The notes under the pieces were generated by a model. The model did not search any database and had not been told where the DNA came from. It worked only from the letters and a program-made list of their open reading frames with translations. A DNA stretch of 14,193 nt from Flavobacterium sp. (GTDB taxonomy: Bacteria; Bacteroidota; Bacteroidia; Flavobacteriales; Flavobacteriaceae). The stretch's first letter is position 1. Each line of letters opens with the position of its first letter. Where the stretch lies: assembly GCA_018062725.1 (NCBI GenBank), contig JAGORP010000051.1:1-14193 (forward strand), written 5' to 3'. The position numbers were made by a program, and so were the translations under genes. Shown here one piece after another: positions 1 to 7,334 of the stretch.

Positions 1-4
1 ATTG

Positions 5-76
5 TAGCCCGTGGGGGAATCGAACCCCCCTTACCAGGATGAAAACCTGGCGTCCTAACCGATAGACGAACGGGCC
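5..76 (-). tRNA. tRNA-Glu (anticodon UUC), copy 2
   Basis: Read on the minus strand this folds into a complete 72-nt cloverleaf. The acceptor arms are GGCCCGT and ACGGGCT with a G-U first pair and discriminator A. The anticodon stem CCAGG/CCTGG encloses loop TTTTCAT with anticodon TTC, and the T arm is GGGGG-TTCGATT-CCCCC. The D-arm start TTCGTCTA resembles bacterial tRNA-Glu. CCA is not encoded (CAAT follows), so the 3' end must be added after transcription. It is the second gene in its transcript, 32 nt downstream of an identical copy. It donates glutamate in translation and, as a general property of tRNA-Glu, can also feed tetrapyrrole synthesis. Confidence 0.95.
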
Positions 77-108
77 ATAACCTTTTTAATTTCACTATTT
101 CAAAATTG

Positions 109-180
109 TAGCCCGTGGGGGAATCGAACCCCCCTTACCAGGATGAAAACCTGGCGTCCTAACCGATAGACGAACGGGCC
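109..180 (-). tRNA. tRNA-Glu (anticodon UUC), copy 1
   Basis: This gene is identical base for base to the copy at 5-76; the identity covers 105-182 versus 1-78, slightly beyond the tRNA itself. It has the same TTC anticodon, the same acceptor and T stems and no encoded CCA. It lies closest to the promoter at 209-238, so the two genes are probably transcribed as one precursor and separated by RNase P and 3' processing. The perfect identity suggests recent duplication or ongoing gene conversion. Confidence 0.95.
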
Positions 181-208
181 ATCACATATCATTTCTGTAA
201 TGCGAGTG

Positions 209-238
209 CAAAGATACATGTATTTTTTATTTCTGCAA
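209..238 (-). promoter_or_regulatory. Bacteroidota-type promoter for the tRNA-Glu pair
   Basis: On the minus strand a TTG (236-238) is followed after 19 nt by TATCTTTG (209-216). This is a perfect fit to the Bacteroidota primary sigma consensus TTG-N17-23-TAnnTTTG. Transcription would start near 203-205, about 25 nt before the first tRNA. The promoter lies in the gap between the proS stop and the tRNAs, so the tRNAs need not depend on read-through from proS. Confidence 0.75.
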
Positions 239-266
239 TAGTACTACAAAAAAAAATCATTTTTTT

Positions 267-1745
267 TTAATACGCTTTCGCAAACAACACCCTCCCTACA
301 GATGGTTTCCCAGTAAACACGCAGTTTCCAGCCTCCTCAACTCTGTTTAAAGCAATACAACGAATCGTTGCTTTTGTAAGCTCTTTTATTTTCTCTTCTG
401 TTTCTGAAGTACCGTCCCAATGTGCAGCTACAAATCCACCTTTACCATCTAAAACCGACTTAAACTCTTCAAAATCATTCACTTCAGTTGTATGTGAAGC
501 TCTATAATCGATTGCCTTGTCAAATAAATCCTTTTGAATTTGTTCTAATAGCTCCTGAACATAAGTAACAATTCCGTCAGCCGCTTGCACTTCTTTTGTT
601 AAAGTATCACGACGTGCTACTTCAAACGTTCCATTTTCTAAATCTTTAGGACCGATAGCAAGACGAACAGGAACTCCCTTCAATTCCCATTCGGCAAATT
701 TGAATCCTGGTTTTTGAGTGGTTCTATTATCAAACTTCACTGAAATATTTAATTTTTTAAATTGCGCTACCAAACCATTTGCTACTTCAGAAATAGCATC
801 AAACTCTTCATCTGTTTTAAAAATTGGCACAATAACGACCTGAATTGGAGCTACATTTGGAGGCAATACCAATCCGTTATCATCAGAATGTGTCATAACC
901 AAAGCTCCCATCAAACGTGTGGAAACCCCCCAAGAAGTACCCCAAACATATTCTTGTTTTCCCTCTTGACTGGTAAATTTTACATCAAAAGCCTGAGCAA
1001 AATTTTGACCTAAAAAATGAGAAGTTCCGGCTTGTAAAGCTTTTCCATCTTGCATTAACGCTTCAATACAGTAGGTTTCTTCTGCACCTGCAAAACGTTC
1101 GTTTTCTGTTTTTAAGCCTTTCACTACCGGAATAGCCATGAAATTCTCCACAAAATCAGCATATACATGCATCATTTTTTCAGATTCTTCAATCGCTTCT
1201 GCCTTAGTTGCATGCGCCGTGTGCCCTTCTTGCCATAAAAATTCTGCAGTACGCAAAAACAAACGCGTACGCATTTCCCAACGCACCACATTGGCCCATT
1301 GGTTTATTAATAAAGGTAAATCTCGGTAAGATTGCACCCAACCTTTATAAGTACTCCAAATTATTGCTTCAGAAGTTGGTCGTACAATTAATTCTTCTTC
1401 TAATTTTGCATTGGGATCCACCATCAGTTTTCCTGGCTTCTCTGGGTCATTTTTCAATCGGTAATGCGTAACAACGGCACATTCTTTTGCAAAACCTTCC
1501 GCATTTTTTTCTTCAGCTTCAAACATGCTTTTCGGAACAAAAAGAGGAAAATAGGCATTACTATGTCCTGTTTCTTTAAACATTCTGTCTAATTCTGCTT
1601 GCATTTTTTCCCAAATTGCATAACCGTAGGGCTTGATAACCATACACCCTCTTACTGCTGAATTTTCGGCTAAATCAGCCTTGACTACCAGCTCATTATA
1701 CCATTTAGAATAATCTTCTGCTCTTTTTGTTAAATTCTTACTCAT
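267..1745 (-). CDS. proS: Prolyl-tRNA synthetase, short archaeal/eukaryotic-like type
   Basis: This cytoplasmic enzyme charges tRNA-Pro with proline using ATP. The 492-residue class II synthetase shows the motif 1 region near residues 40-75, RPTSE at about 122-126, motif 2 at about 155-178 ([19 protein letters not shown]), and motif 3 at about 269-295 ([15 protein letters not shown]). An anticodon-binding domain follows from about 298. The C-terminal domain ends in the sequence VLFAKAY with a terminal tyrosine, typical of the eukaryote-like class. There is no inserted editing domain between motifs 2 and 3, as expected for this ~490-residue form. I place the start at ATG 1743-1745 (MSKNLTKR), the usual N terminus of this family. 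An in-frame GTG 15 nt upstream would add only MPNKV and is less likely. It is divergent from the lipoprotein gene. Confidence 0.95.
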   Translation of the reverse strand: MSKNLTKRAEDYSKWYNELVVKADLAENSAVRGCMVIKPYGYAIWEKMQAELDRMFKETGHSNAYFPLFVPKSMFEAEEKNAEGFAKECAVVTHYRLKNDPEKPGKLMVDPNAKLEEELIVRPTSEAIIWSTYKGWVQSYRDLPLLINQWANVVRWEMRTRLFLRTAEFLWQEGHTAHATKAEAIEESEKMMHVYADFVENFMAIPVVKGLKTENERFAGAEETYCIEALMQDGKALQAGTSHFLGQNFAQAFDVKFTSQEGKQEYVWGTSWGVSTRLMGALVMTHSDDNGLVLPPNVAPIQVVIVPIFKTDEEFDAISEVANGLVAQFKKLNISVKFDNRTTQKPGFKFAEWELKGVPVRLAIGPKDLENGTFEVARRDTLTKEVQAADGIVTYVQELLEQIQKDLFDKAIDYRASHTTEVNDFEEFKSVLDGKGGFVAAHWDGTSETEEKIKELTKATIRCIALNRVEEAGNCVFTGKPSVGRVLFAKAY

Positions 1746-1782
1746 AACCTTGTTTGGCACAAAAATTGTTACCTTTATTTAA

Positions 1783-1815
1783 TTGAAATACTTATTGCAA
1801 AACTAACTATTTTTG
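1783..1815 (+). promoter_or_regulatory. Promoter of the lipoprotein/FadL-like/PD40 cluster
   Basis: TTG (1783-1785), a 22-nt spacer and TATTTTTG (1808-1815) match the Bacteroidota consensus exactly. The predicted start of transcription is around 1820. This lies downstream of the in-frame TTG codon at 1818, so the promoter also argues that the lipoprotein starts at ATG 1845. The leader would be about 25 nt. Confidence 0.7.
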
Positions 1816-1844
1816 TATTGTCCAACAATAAAAAATCAAATGAT

Positions 1845-2876
1845 ATGAAAACTTATTACATTTCAACTAAGAATTCTATACTAAAATCCGTTGTTGGATT
1901 ACTAGGCTTAACTGTTGTTTCTTGTGGCAGTTATCAAAACACTTCCTATTACGACAACGATGGTATTTATGGCGGAACCAAAAAAGAGGTGGTTACAACT
2001 GAAAAAAAAGAAACGGTTGTAGCTGACAATTCTTCTGTTAACAAATACAAAGAATACTTCGGGAACAACGCCTATAACTACAGTAATGGAAATGAGGAAA
2101 TATTTACCGACGTAGACAACTATTCAAGCAAAGTTTCCAACGATACCATTGAAACTACTAAAGAGCAATACAGCAGTTGGGGAGACAACAATCGTGACAT
2201 TACTATTAATGTTTATGATAACAATTGGGGCTATAATAACTGGAATTGGGGTGGTTATTGGGGCATTAGCCCGTGGAGAAATTCATTCTATTACGGCTAC
2301 TCTTGGAATAATTGGTATAACCCGTATTGGGGATACACTGGATTTTACGGACCTTCATGGGGATGGAGTTACCCTTATTACGGCGGGTATTACGGATACA
2401 ACAACTGGGGTTATAACAATTATTATGGAAATGGCTATTACGGCTATTATGGCAATAATTATGCTTACGGAAACGGAAGAAGAGGTTCTATTTATGACAG
2501 AAATACCGGAAATAATTATTATTCATCAGGCAGAAGAGCAATCGGAAATCGAGACAATTCACATATAAATTCAGGCGTTAGAAGTCCAAGAAACTTTTCT
2601 ACATCACCAAGAAGTCCAAGAAGCAATACACCAAGAAGCGAATATCCTAGAAGTAACCAACCGACTCGAAATGAGCCGAGAACTACAAATCCTAGAAATT
2701 TCCAAACACCAAGAAGCGAACCAAGACCCGCTAATCCTAGAAGTTATGAAACGCCTAGAAACGAACCGAGAACATACAGCCCTAGAAGTTTTGAATCTCC
2801 ACGCTCCTCTTCATCCCATGGAGGTTTCGGAGGTGGCAATGCTCCTTCTGGTGGAAGTCGTGGCGGTAGAAGATAA
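1845..2876 (+). CDS. Low-complexity lipoprotein with Y/W/N/G-rich centre and Pro-Arg repeats
   Basis: I do not recognise a functional family for this 343-residue protein. The N terminus has a positively charged start, a hydrophobic stretch and a lipobox ending VVSC (Cys27), so it is probably a lipoprotein anchored in the envelope. Residues about 30-120 are charged and Asn/Ser-rich. Residues about 125-213 are made mostly of Tyr, Trp, Asn and Gly. Residues about 247-321 carry many PRS/PRN/EPR units, including three consecutive 15-residue repeats at 282-326, and the tail is Gly/Ser/Arg-rich. Start ATG 1845 was chosen over TTG 1818 because the promoter places transcription start at about 1820. 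It is first in a likely operon, 35 nt before the barrel gene. The very basic, disordered tail could bind nucleic acid, peptidoglycan or other polyanions; that is a guess. Confidence 0.85.
   Translation: MKTYYISTKNSILKSVVGLLGLTVVSCGSYQNTSYYDNDGIYGGTKKEVVTTEKKETVVADNSSVNKYKEYFGNNAYNYSNGNEEIFTDVDNYSSKVSNDTIETTKEQYSSWGDNNRDITINVYDNNWGYNNWNWGGYWGISPWRNSFYYGYSWNNWYNPYWGYTGFYGPSWGWSYPYYGGYYGYNNWGYNNYYGNGYYGYYGNNYAYGNGRRGSIYDRNTGNNYYSSGRRAIGNRDNSHINSGVRSPRNFSTSPRSPRSNTPRSEYPRSNQPTRNEPRTTNPRNFQTPRSEPRPANPRSYETPRNEPRTYSPRSFESPRSSSSHGGFGGGNAPSGGSRGGRR
2688..2822 (+). repeat. Three imperfect 45-bp coding repeats (15 residues each)
   Basis: Three adjacent 15-residue units in the lipoprotein share the pattern [NS]PR[NS][FY][QE][TS]PR[SN]EPR, the last one degenerating after PRS. 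The repeat sits within a longer region (about 2583-2810) where CC[AT]AGAAG[TC] recurs many times in the reading frame. Such units can expand or contract by slippage or recombination. Confidence 0.75.
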
Positions 2877-2911
2877 AAATTACCTACATACAGCAAATCA
2901 AAATACAAACC

Positions 2912-4432
2912 ATGAAAAAATACATTTCGATACTTACTCTTGTCGCAGGGTTTCATATAATTCAAGCACAAGAAATTACAGATGCTCTTCGTTTTTCCCA
3001 AAACGATATGACTGGAACCGCAAGATTTAGAGCAATGAGTGGCGCTTTTGGCGCATTGGGTGGTGATTTAGCAGCGATAAACATCAATCCGGCGAGTTCT
3101 TCCATTTTTGCCAACAATCAAATTGGAGGGACTTTGAATATCTCTTCGCTTTCGACAGAGACAAATTTTTTCGGCACTAGAACTTCGGGAAAAAATACTG
3201 AAGTCGACATTAGTCAGCTAGGAGCCGTTTTTGTTTTCAACAACCGAAGTGAAAAAAGTCATTGGAACAAATTTGCCATAGGAGTGAACTATGAAAACTT
3301 AAATAATTTTAATTCTAATTTATTTTATTCAGGTTCTAATAATAATTCTATTGGAAATTATTTTACTAGCTATGCAAATGGTATAAAACAAGGCGTTTTT
3401 AATGATTATTATTATGACGAATTGACTTACAATGAACAACAAGCCTATTTAGGCTATTGGGCCTATATCATTAATCCAATTCCGTTATCTAGCGACCCAT
3501 TAAATCCGGGAAATCCAAACATTACTCAATATGAATCAGCAGTCGCACCGGGTGGTAATTATTATCAACAAAACGACATCATTAACTCGGGTTACAACGG
3601 AAAATTGAGTTTTAATGCTTCTGCACAATACAAAGAGAAACTATCCATTGGACTGAATATAAATACTCATTTTACTGATTATACTCGTTCTTCCCGTTTT
3701 TTCGAAACCAACAATAATAACACATCTGGTTCTACAGACTACGTACATACCGTATATTTCAACAATGACTTGCACACATTTGGAAATGGTTTTTCATTTC
3801 AAGTGGGTGGAATTTATAAAATCACGAACTTAATTCGTTTGGGAGCAAGTTATGAATCTCCGACTTGGCTAACCCTAGAAGATGAATTGACTCAAAGCGT
3901 AAGAGCAATTACAGGAAACCCAACCGACGGCGATTTGCCTCCAGAAGTTGTAAATCCGAATATAACCATAATATACCCGTATAAATTGCAAACTCCAGAC
4001 AAATGGACACTAAGTGGAGCGCTTGTTTTTGGAAAAGAAGGAATGATTAGCTTTGACTATAGTACCAAAAACTATGGAAACATGCAGTACAAATCATCCA
4101 ATAATGACAGCGCGATAAACACGCAATTAAGTACTGTATTTACAAATAGCAATGAGTATCGAATTGGTTTTGAAAAAAAATTAAACCAATGGAGCTTACG
4201 CGGAGGATATCGTTTTGAAGAAAGTCCATACAAAGACAAAAACAGAATGGGTGATTTAACCGGTTTTTCAGGTGGATTTGGTTACAATTTTGGTATGACA
4301 AAACTTGATTTCGCCTATTCGACTGCAAAAAGAAGTTATGCCGATCAAATGTTCTCACAAGGGCTAACGAATAAAGCTTTTATTGATTCTAAAAACAACA
4401 ACATAACCGTTACTTTAGCCTTCGAATTATAA
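2912..4432 (+). CDS. Outer-membrane beta-barrel of the OmpP1/FadL (TodX) type
   Basis: The 506-residue protein has a signal peptide (residues 1-19, cleavage IQA|Q). It is followed by the family's hallmark: AMSGAFGALGGD and then NPA at residues 59-61, close to the N terminus of the mature protein. The rest consists of alternating Asn/Ser/Gly-rich and aromatic strands with GFGYNFG-like turns. The C terminus TLAFEL fits a barrel-assembly signal. Relatives move hydrophobic compounds such as long-chain fatty acids across the outer membrane, and Flavobacteriia members are often labelled 'hemin receptor' without strong proof. The substrate is unknown here. The gene lies 35 nt after the lipoprotein gene and overlaps the PD40 gene by 1 nt, so these three are probably co-transcribed. 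Confidence 0.85.
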   Translation: MKKYISILTLVAGFHIIQAQEITDALRFSQNDMTGTARFRAMSGAFGALGGDLAAININPASSSIFANNQIGGTLNISSLSTETNFFGTRTSGKNTEVDISQLGAVFVFNNRSEKSHWNKFAIGVNYENLNNFNSNLFYSGSNNNSIGNYFTSYANGIKQGVFNDYYYDELTYNEQQAYLGYWAYIINPIPLSSDPLNPGNPNITQYESAVAPGGNYYQQNDIINSGYNGKLSFNASAQYKEKLSIGLNINTHFTDYTRSSRFFETNNNNTSGSTDYVHTVYFNNDLHTFGNGFSFQVGGIYKITNLIRLGASYESPTWLTLEDELTQSVRAITGNPTDGDLPPEVVNPNITIIYPYKLQTPDKWTLSGALVFGKEGMISFDYSTKNYGNMQYKSSNNDSAINTQLSTVFTNSNEYRIGFEKKLNQWSLRGGYRFEESPYKDKNRMGDLTGFSGGFGYNFGMTKLDFAYSTAKRSYADQMFSQGLTNKAFIDSKNNNITVTLAFEL

Positions 4433-5313
4433 TGATGAGACTATTTTTTTGTTCTTTTTTTGTTCTTTTTACAACACTTGTAATAGCTCAAGATAAAGCT
4501 ACTGTTTTTGAATCGACCAAAATATCAACCAATGGTGTTTTCGGACTCACTATTTCTCCCGATGGAAATGAGGCATTTTGGGTGAATTCTAACGGCGGAA
4601 GAGATACACTTTCAATCTTACATTCTCGAAAAGTTGACGGAAAATGGGAAAAAGGAACAACCGCAAATTTCTCAGAAAATAAAAATTGGAAAGATATAGA
4701 CCCTATGTTTTCGCCAGACGGAAAAACAATTCTTTTTCAATCAAATCGCCCTGTTGAAGGACAACCTAACCGTAAAGGATTTGACATTTGGGCAGTAAAA
4801 AAAATAAAAAACAAATGGAGTGAACCCTATCATCTCGGAAACGACATTAATACCGATGCTTCAGAATCTTTTGCTTCTATGACTAAAAATGGTACGATTT
4901 ATTTCATGAAAGAAAATCCAGACGGCAAAGGGAGTTCCGACATCTATGTATCTAAATTTCAAAATGGAAAATACCAAATACCTATTAATATTGGACTTGC
5001 AATTAATTCATCTTACAGAGAATCCAATCCGTTTATAGATAAAAATGAAAAATATATTATTTATTTCTCTTCAAATCCGAATGGTTTTGGCGATGTGGAT
5101 TTATACATCAGTTTTAACGAAAAAGGAAAATGGTCACAACCCATTAATTTAGGGAATACAATCAATACACAACTAGGAGAATTTTGTCCCTTTTTTCATG
5201 AAAAAGAAAAGAAATTATATTTTTCAAGAACCGAAGAATTACCCAATAAGAAAAGAATAGAAAACATCTATTCCATTGATTTTAATGTCAATAAATATAA
5301 AAGAACTAATTAG
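4432..5313 (+). CDS. Exported PD40/TolB-like beta-propeller protein
   Basis: This 293-residue protein starts with a signal peptide (cleavage near VIA|Q, residue 19). It carries at least five PD40-type repeat strands: LTISPDGNEAFW (39-50), MFSPDGKTILFQSNR (92-106), MTKNGTIYF (150-158), NPFIDKNEKYIIYFSSN (199-215) and CPFFHEKEKKLYFSR (252-266). DIW/DIY/DLY strands and GKW-PINLG turns lie between them. Such propellers are binding scaffolds rather than enzymes, so a protein-protein or glycan-binding role in the periplasm or at the surface is the safest reading. Two ATG codons stand in tandem (4432 and 4435); the first shares its A with the TAA stop of the barrel gene, suggesting translational coupling. 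The fused unit with an upstream barrel suggests a partner role at the outer membrane. Confidence 0.85.
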   Translation: MMRLFFCSFFVLFTTLVIAQDKATVFESTKISTNGVFGLTISPDGNEAFWVNSNGGRDTLSILHSRKVDGKWEKGTTANFSENKNWKDIDPMFSPDGKTILFQSNRPVEGQPNRKGFDIWAVKKIKNKWSEPYHLGNDINTDASESFASMTKNGTIYFMKENPDGKGSSDIYVSKFQNGKYQIPINIGLAINSSYRESNPFIDKNEKYIIYFSSNPNGFGDVDLYISFNEKGKWSQPINLGNTINTQLGEFCPFFHEKEKKLYFSRTEELPNKKRIENIYSIDFNVNKYKRTN

Positions 5314-5457
5314 CGCTTTTTTTTTATTTCGAAACTATTCATACTATTTTGCAAGTAAACACCAATCTGAAAAGTTATAAAGCAATCTAACAATAAGGGT
5401 TTCAACCAAACCATCATAAAAGTTTACAAACCATGGCGCTCATATCTATAAAAAGCG

Positions 5458-5465
5458 TAATTTTG
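5458..5465 (+). promoter_or_regulatory. TAnnTTTG promoter element of rimO
   Basis: TAATTTTG is a perfect -7 type element 32 nt upstream of the rimO ATG. No TTG lies 17-23 bp upstream, so the -33 element is weak or absent. The expected transcription start (about 5469-5472) falls at or inside the inverted repeat at 5468-5483. Confidence 0.55.
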
Positions 5466-5467
5466 CA

Positions 5468-5483
5468 TCCCGAAACTTCGGGA
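5468..5483 (+). repeat. Short GC-rich inverted repeat at the 5' end of the rimO leader
   Basis: TCCCGAAACTTCGGGA consists of 7-base complementary arms around AC, or in RNA a 6-bp stem with a four-base AACT loop. It is GC-rich against an AT-rich background. There is no T-run after it, so it is not a terminator. It could be a transcript-stabilising 5' hairpin, a protein-binding site or one copy of a dispersed palindrome. Confidence 0.5.
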
Positions 5484-5497
5484 CTTAAATTAAAGCA

Positions 5498-6802
5498 ATG
5501 AGAACCAAATCGTTAAAGAAAAATAAAATCAACGTTATCACACTTGGATGTTCTAAAAATGTGTATGACAGCGAAGTACTAATGGGCCAGTTAAAAGCCA
5601 GTGGGAAAGATGTAGTCCACGAACAAGAAGGAAACATTGTGGTGATAAACACATGTGGATTTATCAATAATGCCAAAGAAGAATCGGTGAATACGATTTT
5701 GGAATATGTTGATAAAAAAGAACAAGGAATTGTCGACAAAGTTTTTGTTACAGGTTGTCTTTCTGAAAGATACCGCCCTGATTTAGAAAAAGAAATCCCA
5801 GATGTTGATCAATATTTCGGGACTACAGAACTTCCATTACTTTTAAAAGCATTAGGAGCCGATTATAAACATGAATTATTAGGAGAACGTTTAACAACTA
5901 CTCCGAAGAATTATGCCTATTTGAAAATTGCAGAAGGCTGTGACCGTCCGTGTAGTTTTTGCGCCATCCCAATTATGCGAGGTAAACACGTTTCGCAACC
6001 CATTGAAAAATTGGTTAAAGAAGCAGAAGGTTTGGCCGCTAATGGTGTAAAAGAATTGATTTTAATCGCTCAAGATCTAACTTATTACGGATTAGATTTA
6101 TACAAGAAAAGAAACCTAGCCGAATTACTAGAAAACTTAGTCAAAGTAGATGGTATCGAATGGATTCGCCTACACTACGCCTTCCCTACTGGTTTCCCAA
6201 TGGATGTTTTAGAGTTAATGAAACGCGAACCAAAAATTTGCAATTACCTTGATATTCCGTTACAACATATTTCGGATAGTGTCCTAAAATCGATGCGACG
6301 CGGTACTACTCAAGAAAAAACGACCAAATTAATTCAAGACTTCAGAGCCCTTGTTCCCGAAATGACCATCAGAACTACCTTAATTGTAGGTTACCCTGGA
6401 GAAACGGAAGAAGATTTCCAAATTCTAAAAAAATGGGTCGAAGAAATGCGTTTTGAACGTTTGGGTTGTTTTGCCTATTCACACGAAGAAAATACACATG
6501 CTTATTTATTAGAAGATGATGTTCCTGAAGAAGTAAAACAAGCTCGTGCAGCCGAAATTATGGACATTCAGGCGCAAATTTCTTGGGATTTAAATCAGGA
6601 GAAAATTGGTCAAACCTTTAAATGTATTATTGACCGAAAAGAAGGCAATAACTTTGTGGGAAGAACCGAATTTGATAGTCCGGATGTTGATAACGAAGTT
6701 TTAATTGATGCAACTAAATTCTATTTAAAAACAGGTGATTTTGTAAACATTAAAATTACGGATGCAACAGAATTTGACTTGTATGGAGAGCCGGAGGTTT
6801 AA
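5498..6802 (+). CDS. rimO: Ribosomal protein uS12 methylthiotransferase RimO
   Basis: This radical-SAM enzyme adds a methylthio group to the conserved aspartate of ribosomal protein S12, using two iron-sulfur clusters. The N-terminal UPF0004 domain shows the three expected cluster cysteines: Cys18 (TLGCSKN), Cys53 (NTCGF) and Cys87 (TGCLSERY). The radical-SAM CxxxCxxC follows as Cys149, Cys153 and Cys156 (EGCDRPCSFC). A C-terminal TRAM domain spans about residues 368-434. The length (434) is typical, and TLGCSKNVYDSE with FCAIPIMRGKH separates RimO from the related tRNA enzyme MiaB. The start at ATG 5498 leaves a suitable leader after the promoter. The gene appears monocistronic: it has its own promoter element and ends at a strong terminator. 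Confidence 0.95.
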   Translation: MRTKSLKKNKINVITLGCSKNVYDSEVLMGQLKASGKDVVHEQEGNIVVINTCGFINNAKEESVNTILEYVDKKEQGIVDKVFVTGCLSERYRPDLEKEIPDVDQYFGTTELPLLLKALGADYKHELLGERLTTTPKNYAYLKIAEGCDRPCSFCAIPIMRGKHVSQPIEKLVKEAEGLAANGVKELILIAQDLTYYGLDLYKKRNLAELLENLVKVDGIEWIRLHYAFPTGFPMDVLELMKREPKICNYLDIPLQHISDSVLKSMRRGTTQEKTTKLIQDFRALVPEMTIRTTLIVGYPGETEEDFQILKKWVEEMRFERLGCFAYSHEENTHAYLLEDDVPEEVKQARAAEIMDIQAQISWDLNQEKIGQTFKCIIDRKEGNNFVGRTEFDSPDVDNEVLIDATKFYLKTGDFVNIKITDATEFDLYGEPEV

Positions 6803-6829
6803 ATAACAAATTCCAAAAATATAAAATAC

Positions 6830-6886
6830 AAATCCCAAATTCTTCACTTCAATAAGATCGTCGTGAAGAATTTGGGATTTTTTTTT
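6830..6886 (+). terminator. Factor-independent terminator with 18-bp perfect stem (rimO; probably also DUF1573)
   Basis: Positions 6830-6847 and 6863-6880 are perfect reverse complements, with a 15-nt loop between them. On the plus strand the right arm runs into an unbroken T tract to 6886, ending rimO transcription. On the minus strand the same hairpin lies directly after the DUF1573 stop codon and is followed by TGTATTTTAT, so it can serve weakly as a terminator in that direction as well. Confidence 0.85.
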
Positions 6887-6887
6887 C

Positions 6888-7256
6888 TTAGATTACATTC
6901 CCTTTCAAGGTTAACACTTTCGGAGTTTCATCTGCATTAGTTGTAACCGTAACTGTTTTGGTAAAACTTCCTTTGGCAGCAGCATTATAAGTCGCTTTTA
7001 CAAAACCTGACTTTCCGGGCGCAATAGCTTCTTTAGTATAATCGGAAGCTGTACAACCGCAAGACGTTTTCACATTCGTAATAACAACTTCTTTAGTTCC
7101 TGTATTTTGGAACGTAAATTCAATCAATTTTGGAGTTCCTTGTGGAATTTCACCTACATCTACTGTATCTGATTTCCAAGAAATTGCCGTGTTAACGGAA
7201 AATGACATTAATAAGGTAGCGACAACTACCATTGAAATTTTAATTAGATTTTTCAT
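6888..7256 (-). CDS. Exported DUF1573 family protein
   Basis: This small 122-residue protein has an N-terminal signal sequence (hydrophobic residues about 5-24) followed by one Ig-like/ASH-type beta-sandwich. Family hallmarks are DVGEIPQGTP (33-42), EFTFQNTG (46-53) and TSCGCTASDYTKEAIAPG (64-81), which holds the paired cysteines Cys66 and Cys68. DUF1573 proteins are abundant in Bacteroidota and are exported. Their biochemical role is unsettled; the CxC could bind metal, react in redox chemistry or form disulfides. It is divergent from the histidine kinase gene and shares a regulatory region with phased repeats, which suggests control by that system. A perfect TATCTTTG promoter element lies about 50 bp upstream. 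Confidence 0.9.
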   Translation of the reverse strand: MKNLIKISMVVVATLLMSFSVNTAISWKSDTVDVGEIPQGTPKLIEFTFQNTGTKEVVITNVKTSCGCTASDYTKEAIAPGKSGFVKATYNAAAKGSFTKTVTVTTNADETPKVLTLKGNVI

Positions 7257-7306
7257 AATTCTTTTAAATTTTAAGGTTGTACGTTAATTTGTTAGTTCGA
7301 ACAAGT

Positions 7307-7314
7307 CAAAGATA
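7307..7314 (-). promoter_or_regulatory. TAnnTTTG promoter element of the DUF1573 gene
   Basis: On the minus strand this reads TATCTTTG, identical to the element of the tRNA-Glu promoter, and gives a leader of about 45 nt. Unlike that promoter it has no TTG at 17-23 bp upstream. The TTGTTAAC repeats begin about 20 bp upstream instead, where an activator would sit. Confidence 0.6.
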
Positions 7315-7334
7315 GAAGAAGGTGATGCATCCTC

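Larger units (their letters stand above)
5314..5497. other. Intergenic region upstream of rimO, no gene seen
   Basis: These 184 bp hold the rimO promoter and leader hairpin at their right end. The left end has a T-run at 5317-5325 directly after the PD40 stop codon. Only a weak A/T stem (AAAAG/CTTTT around the stop) precedes it, so a factor-independent terminator is not convincing. I see no small reading frame or structured RNA in the middle. Confidence 0.5.

Noticed and set aside
1..182. Repeat pair at the left edge as a CRISPR-like or mobile element
   Set aside because: The repeats fold as complete tRNA-Glu genes, and there are only two units.
247..268. A-run/T-run stem after proS as a terminator
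   Set aside because: The stem is made only of A-T pairs around a three-base loop and is too weak to call without transcript data, although it is the only candidate there.
762..1471. Plus-strand open frames of 63-87 codons inside proS
   Set aside because: They are antisense shadows of a fully conserved synthetase gene, with no promoter, no start context and no recognisable protein features.
1743..1760. GTG start for proS adding five residues
   Set aside because: ATG at 1745 gives the usual family N terminus (MSKNLTKR), and the extra MPNKV is not supported by any conserved feature.
1818..1844. TTG start for the lipoprotein
   Set aside because: The promoter element TATTTTTG ends at 1815, so transcription would start at or after this codon. 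ATG 1845 also gives a normal lipoprotein signal peptide.
2149..3030. Open frames of 139 and 119 codons overlapping the lipoprotein gene in another frame
   Set aside because: They arise from the repetitive, low-complexity composition of the lipoprotein gene. Their translations are runs of Ile/Thr/Met or repeat echoes, and the lipoprotein frame has promoter, signal peptide and lipobox.
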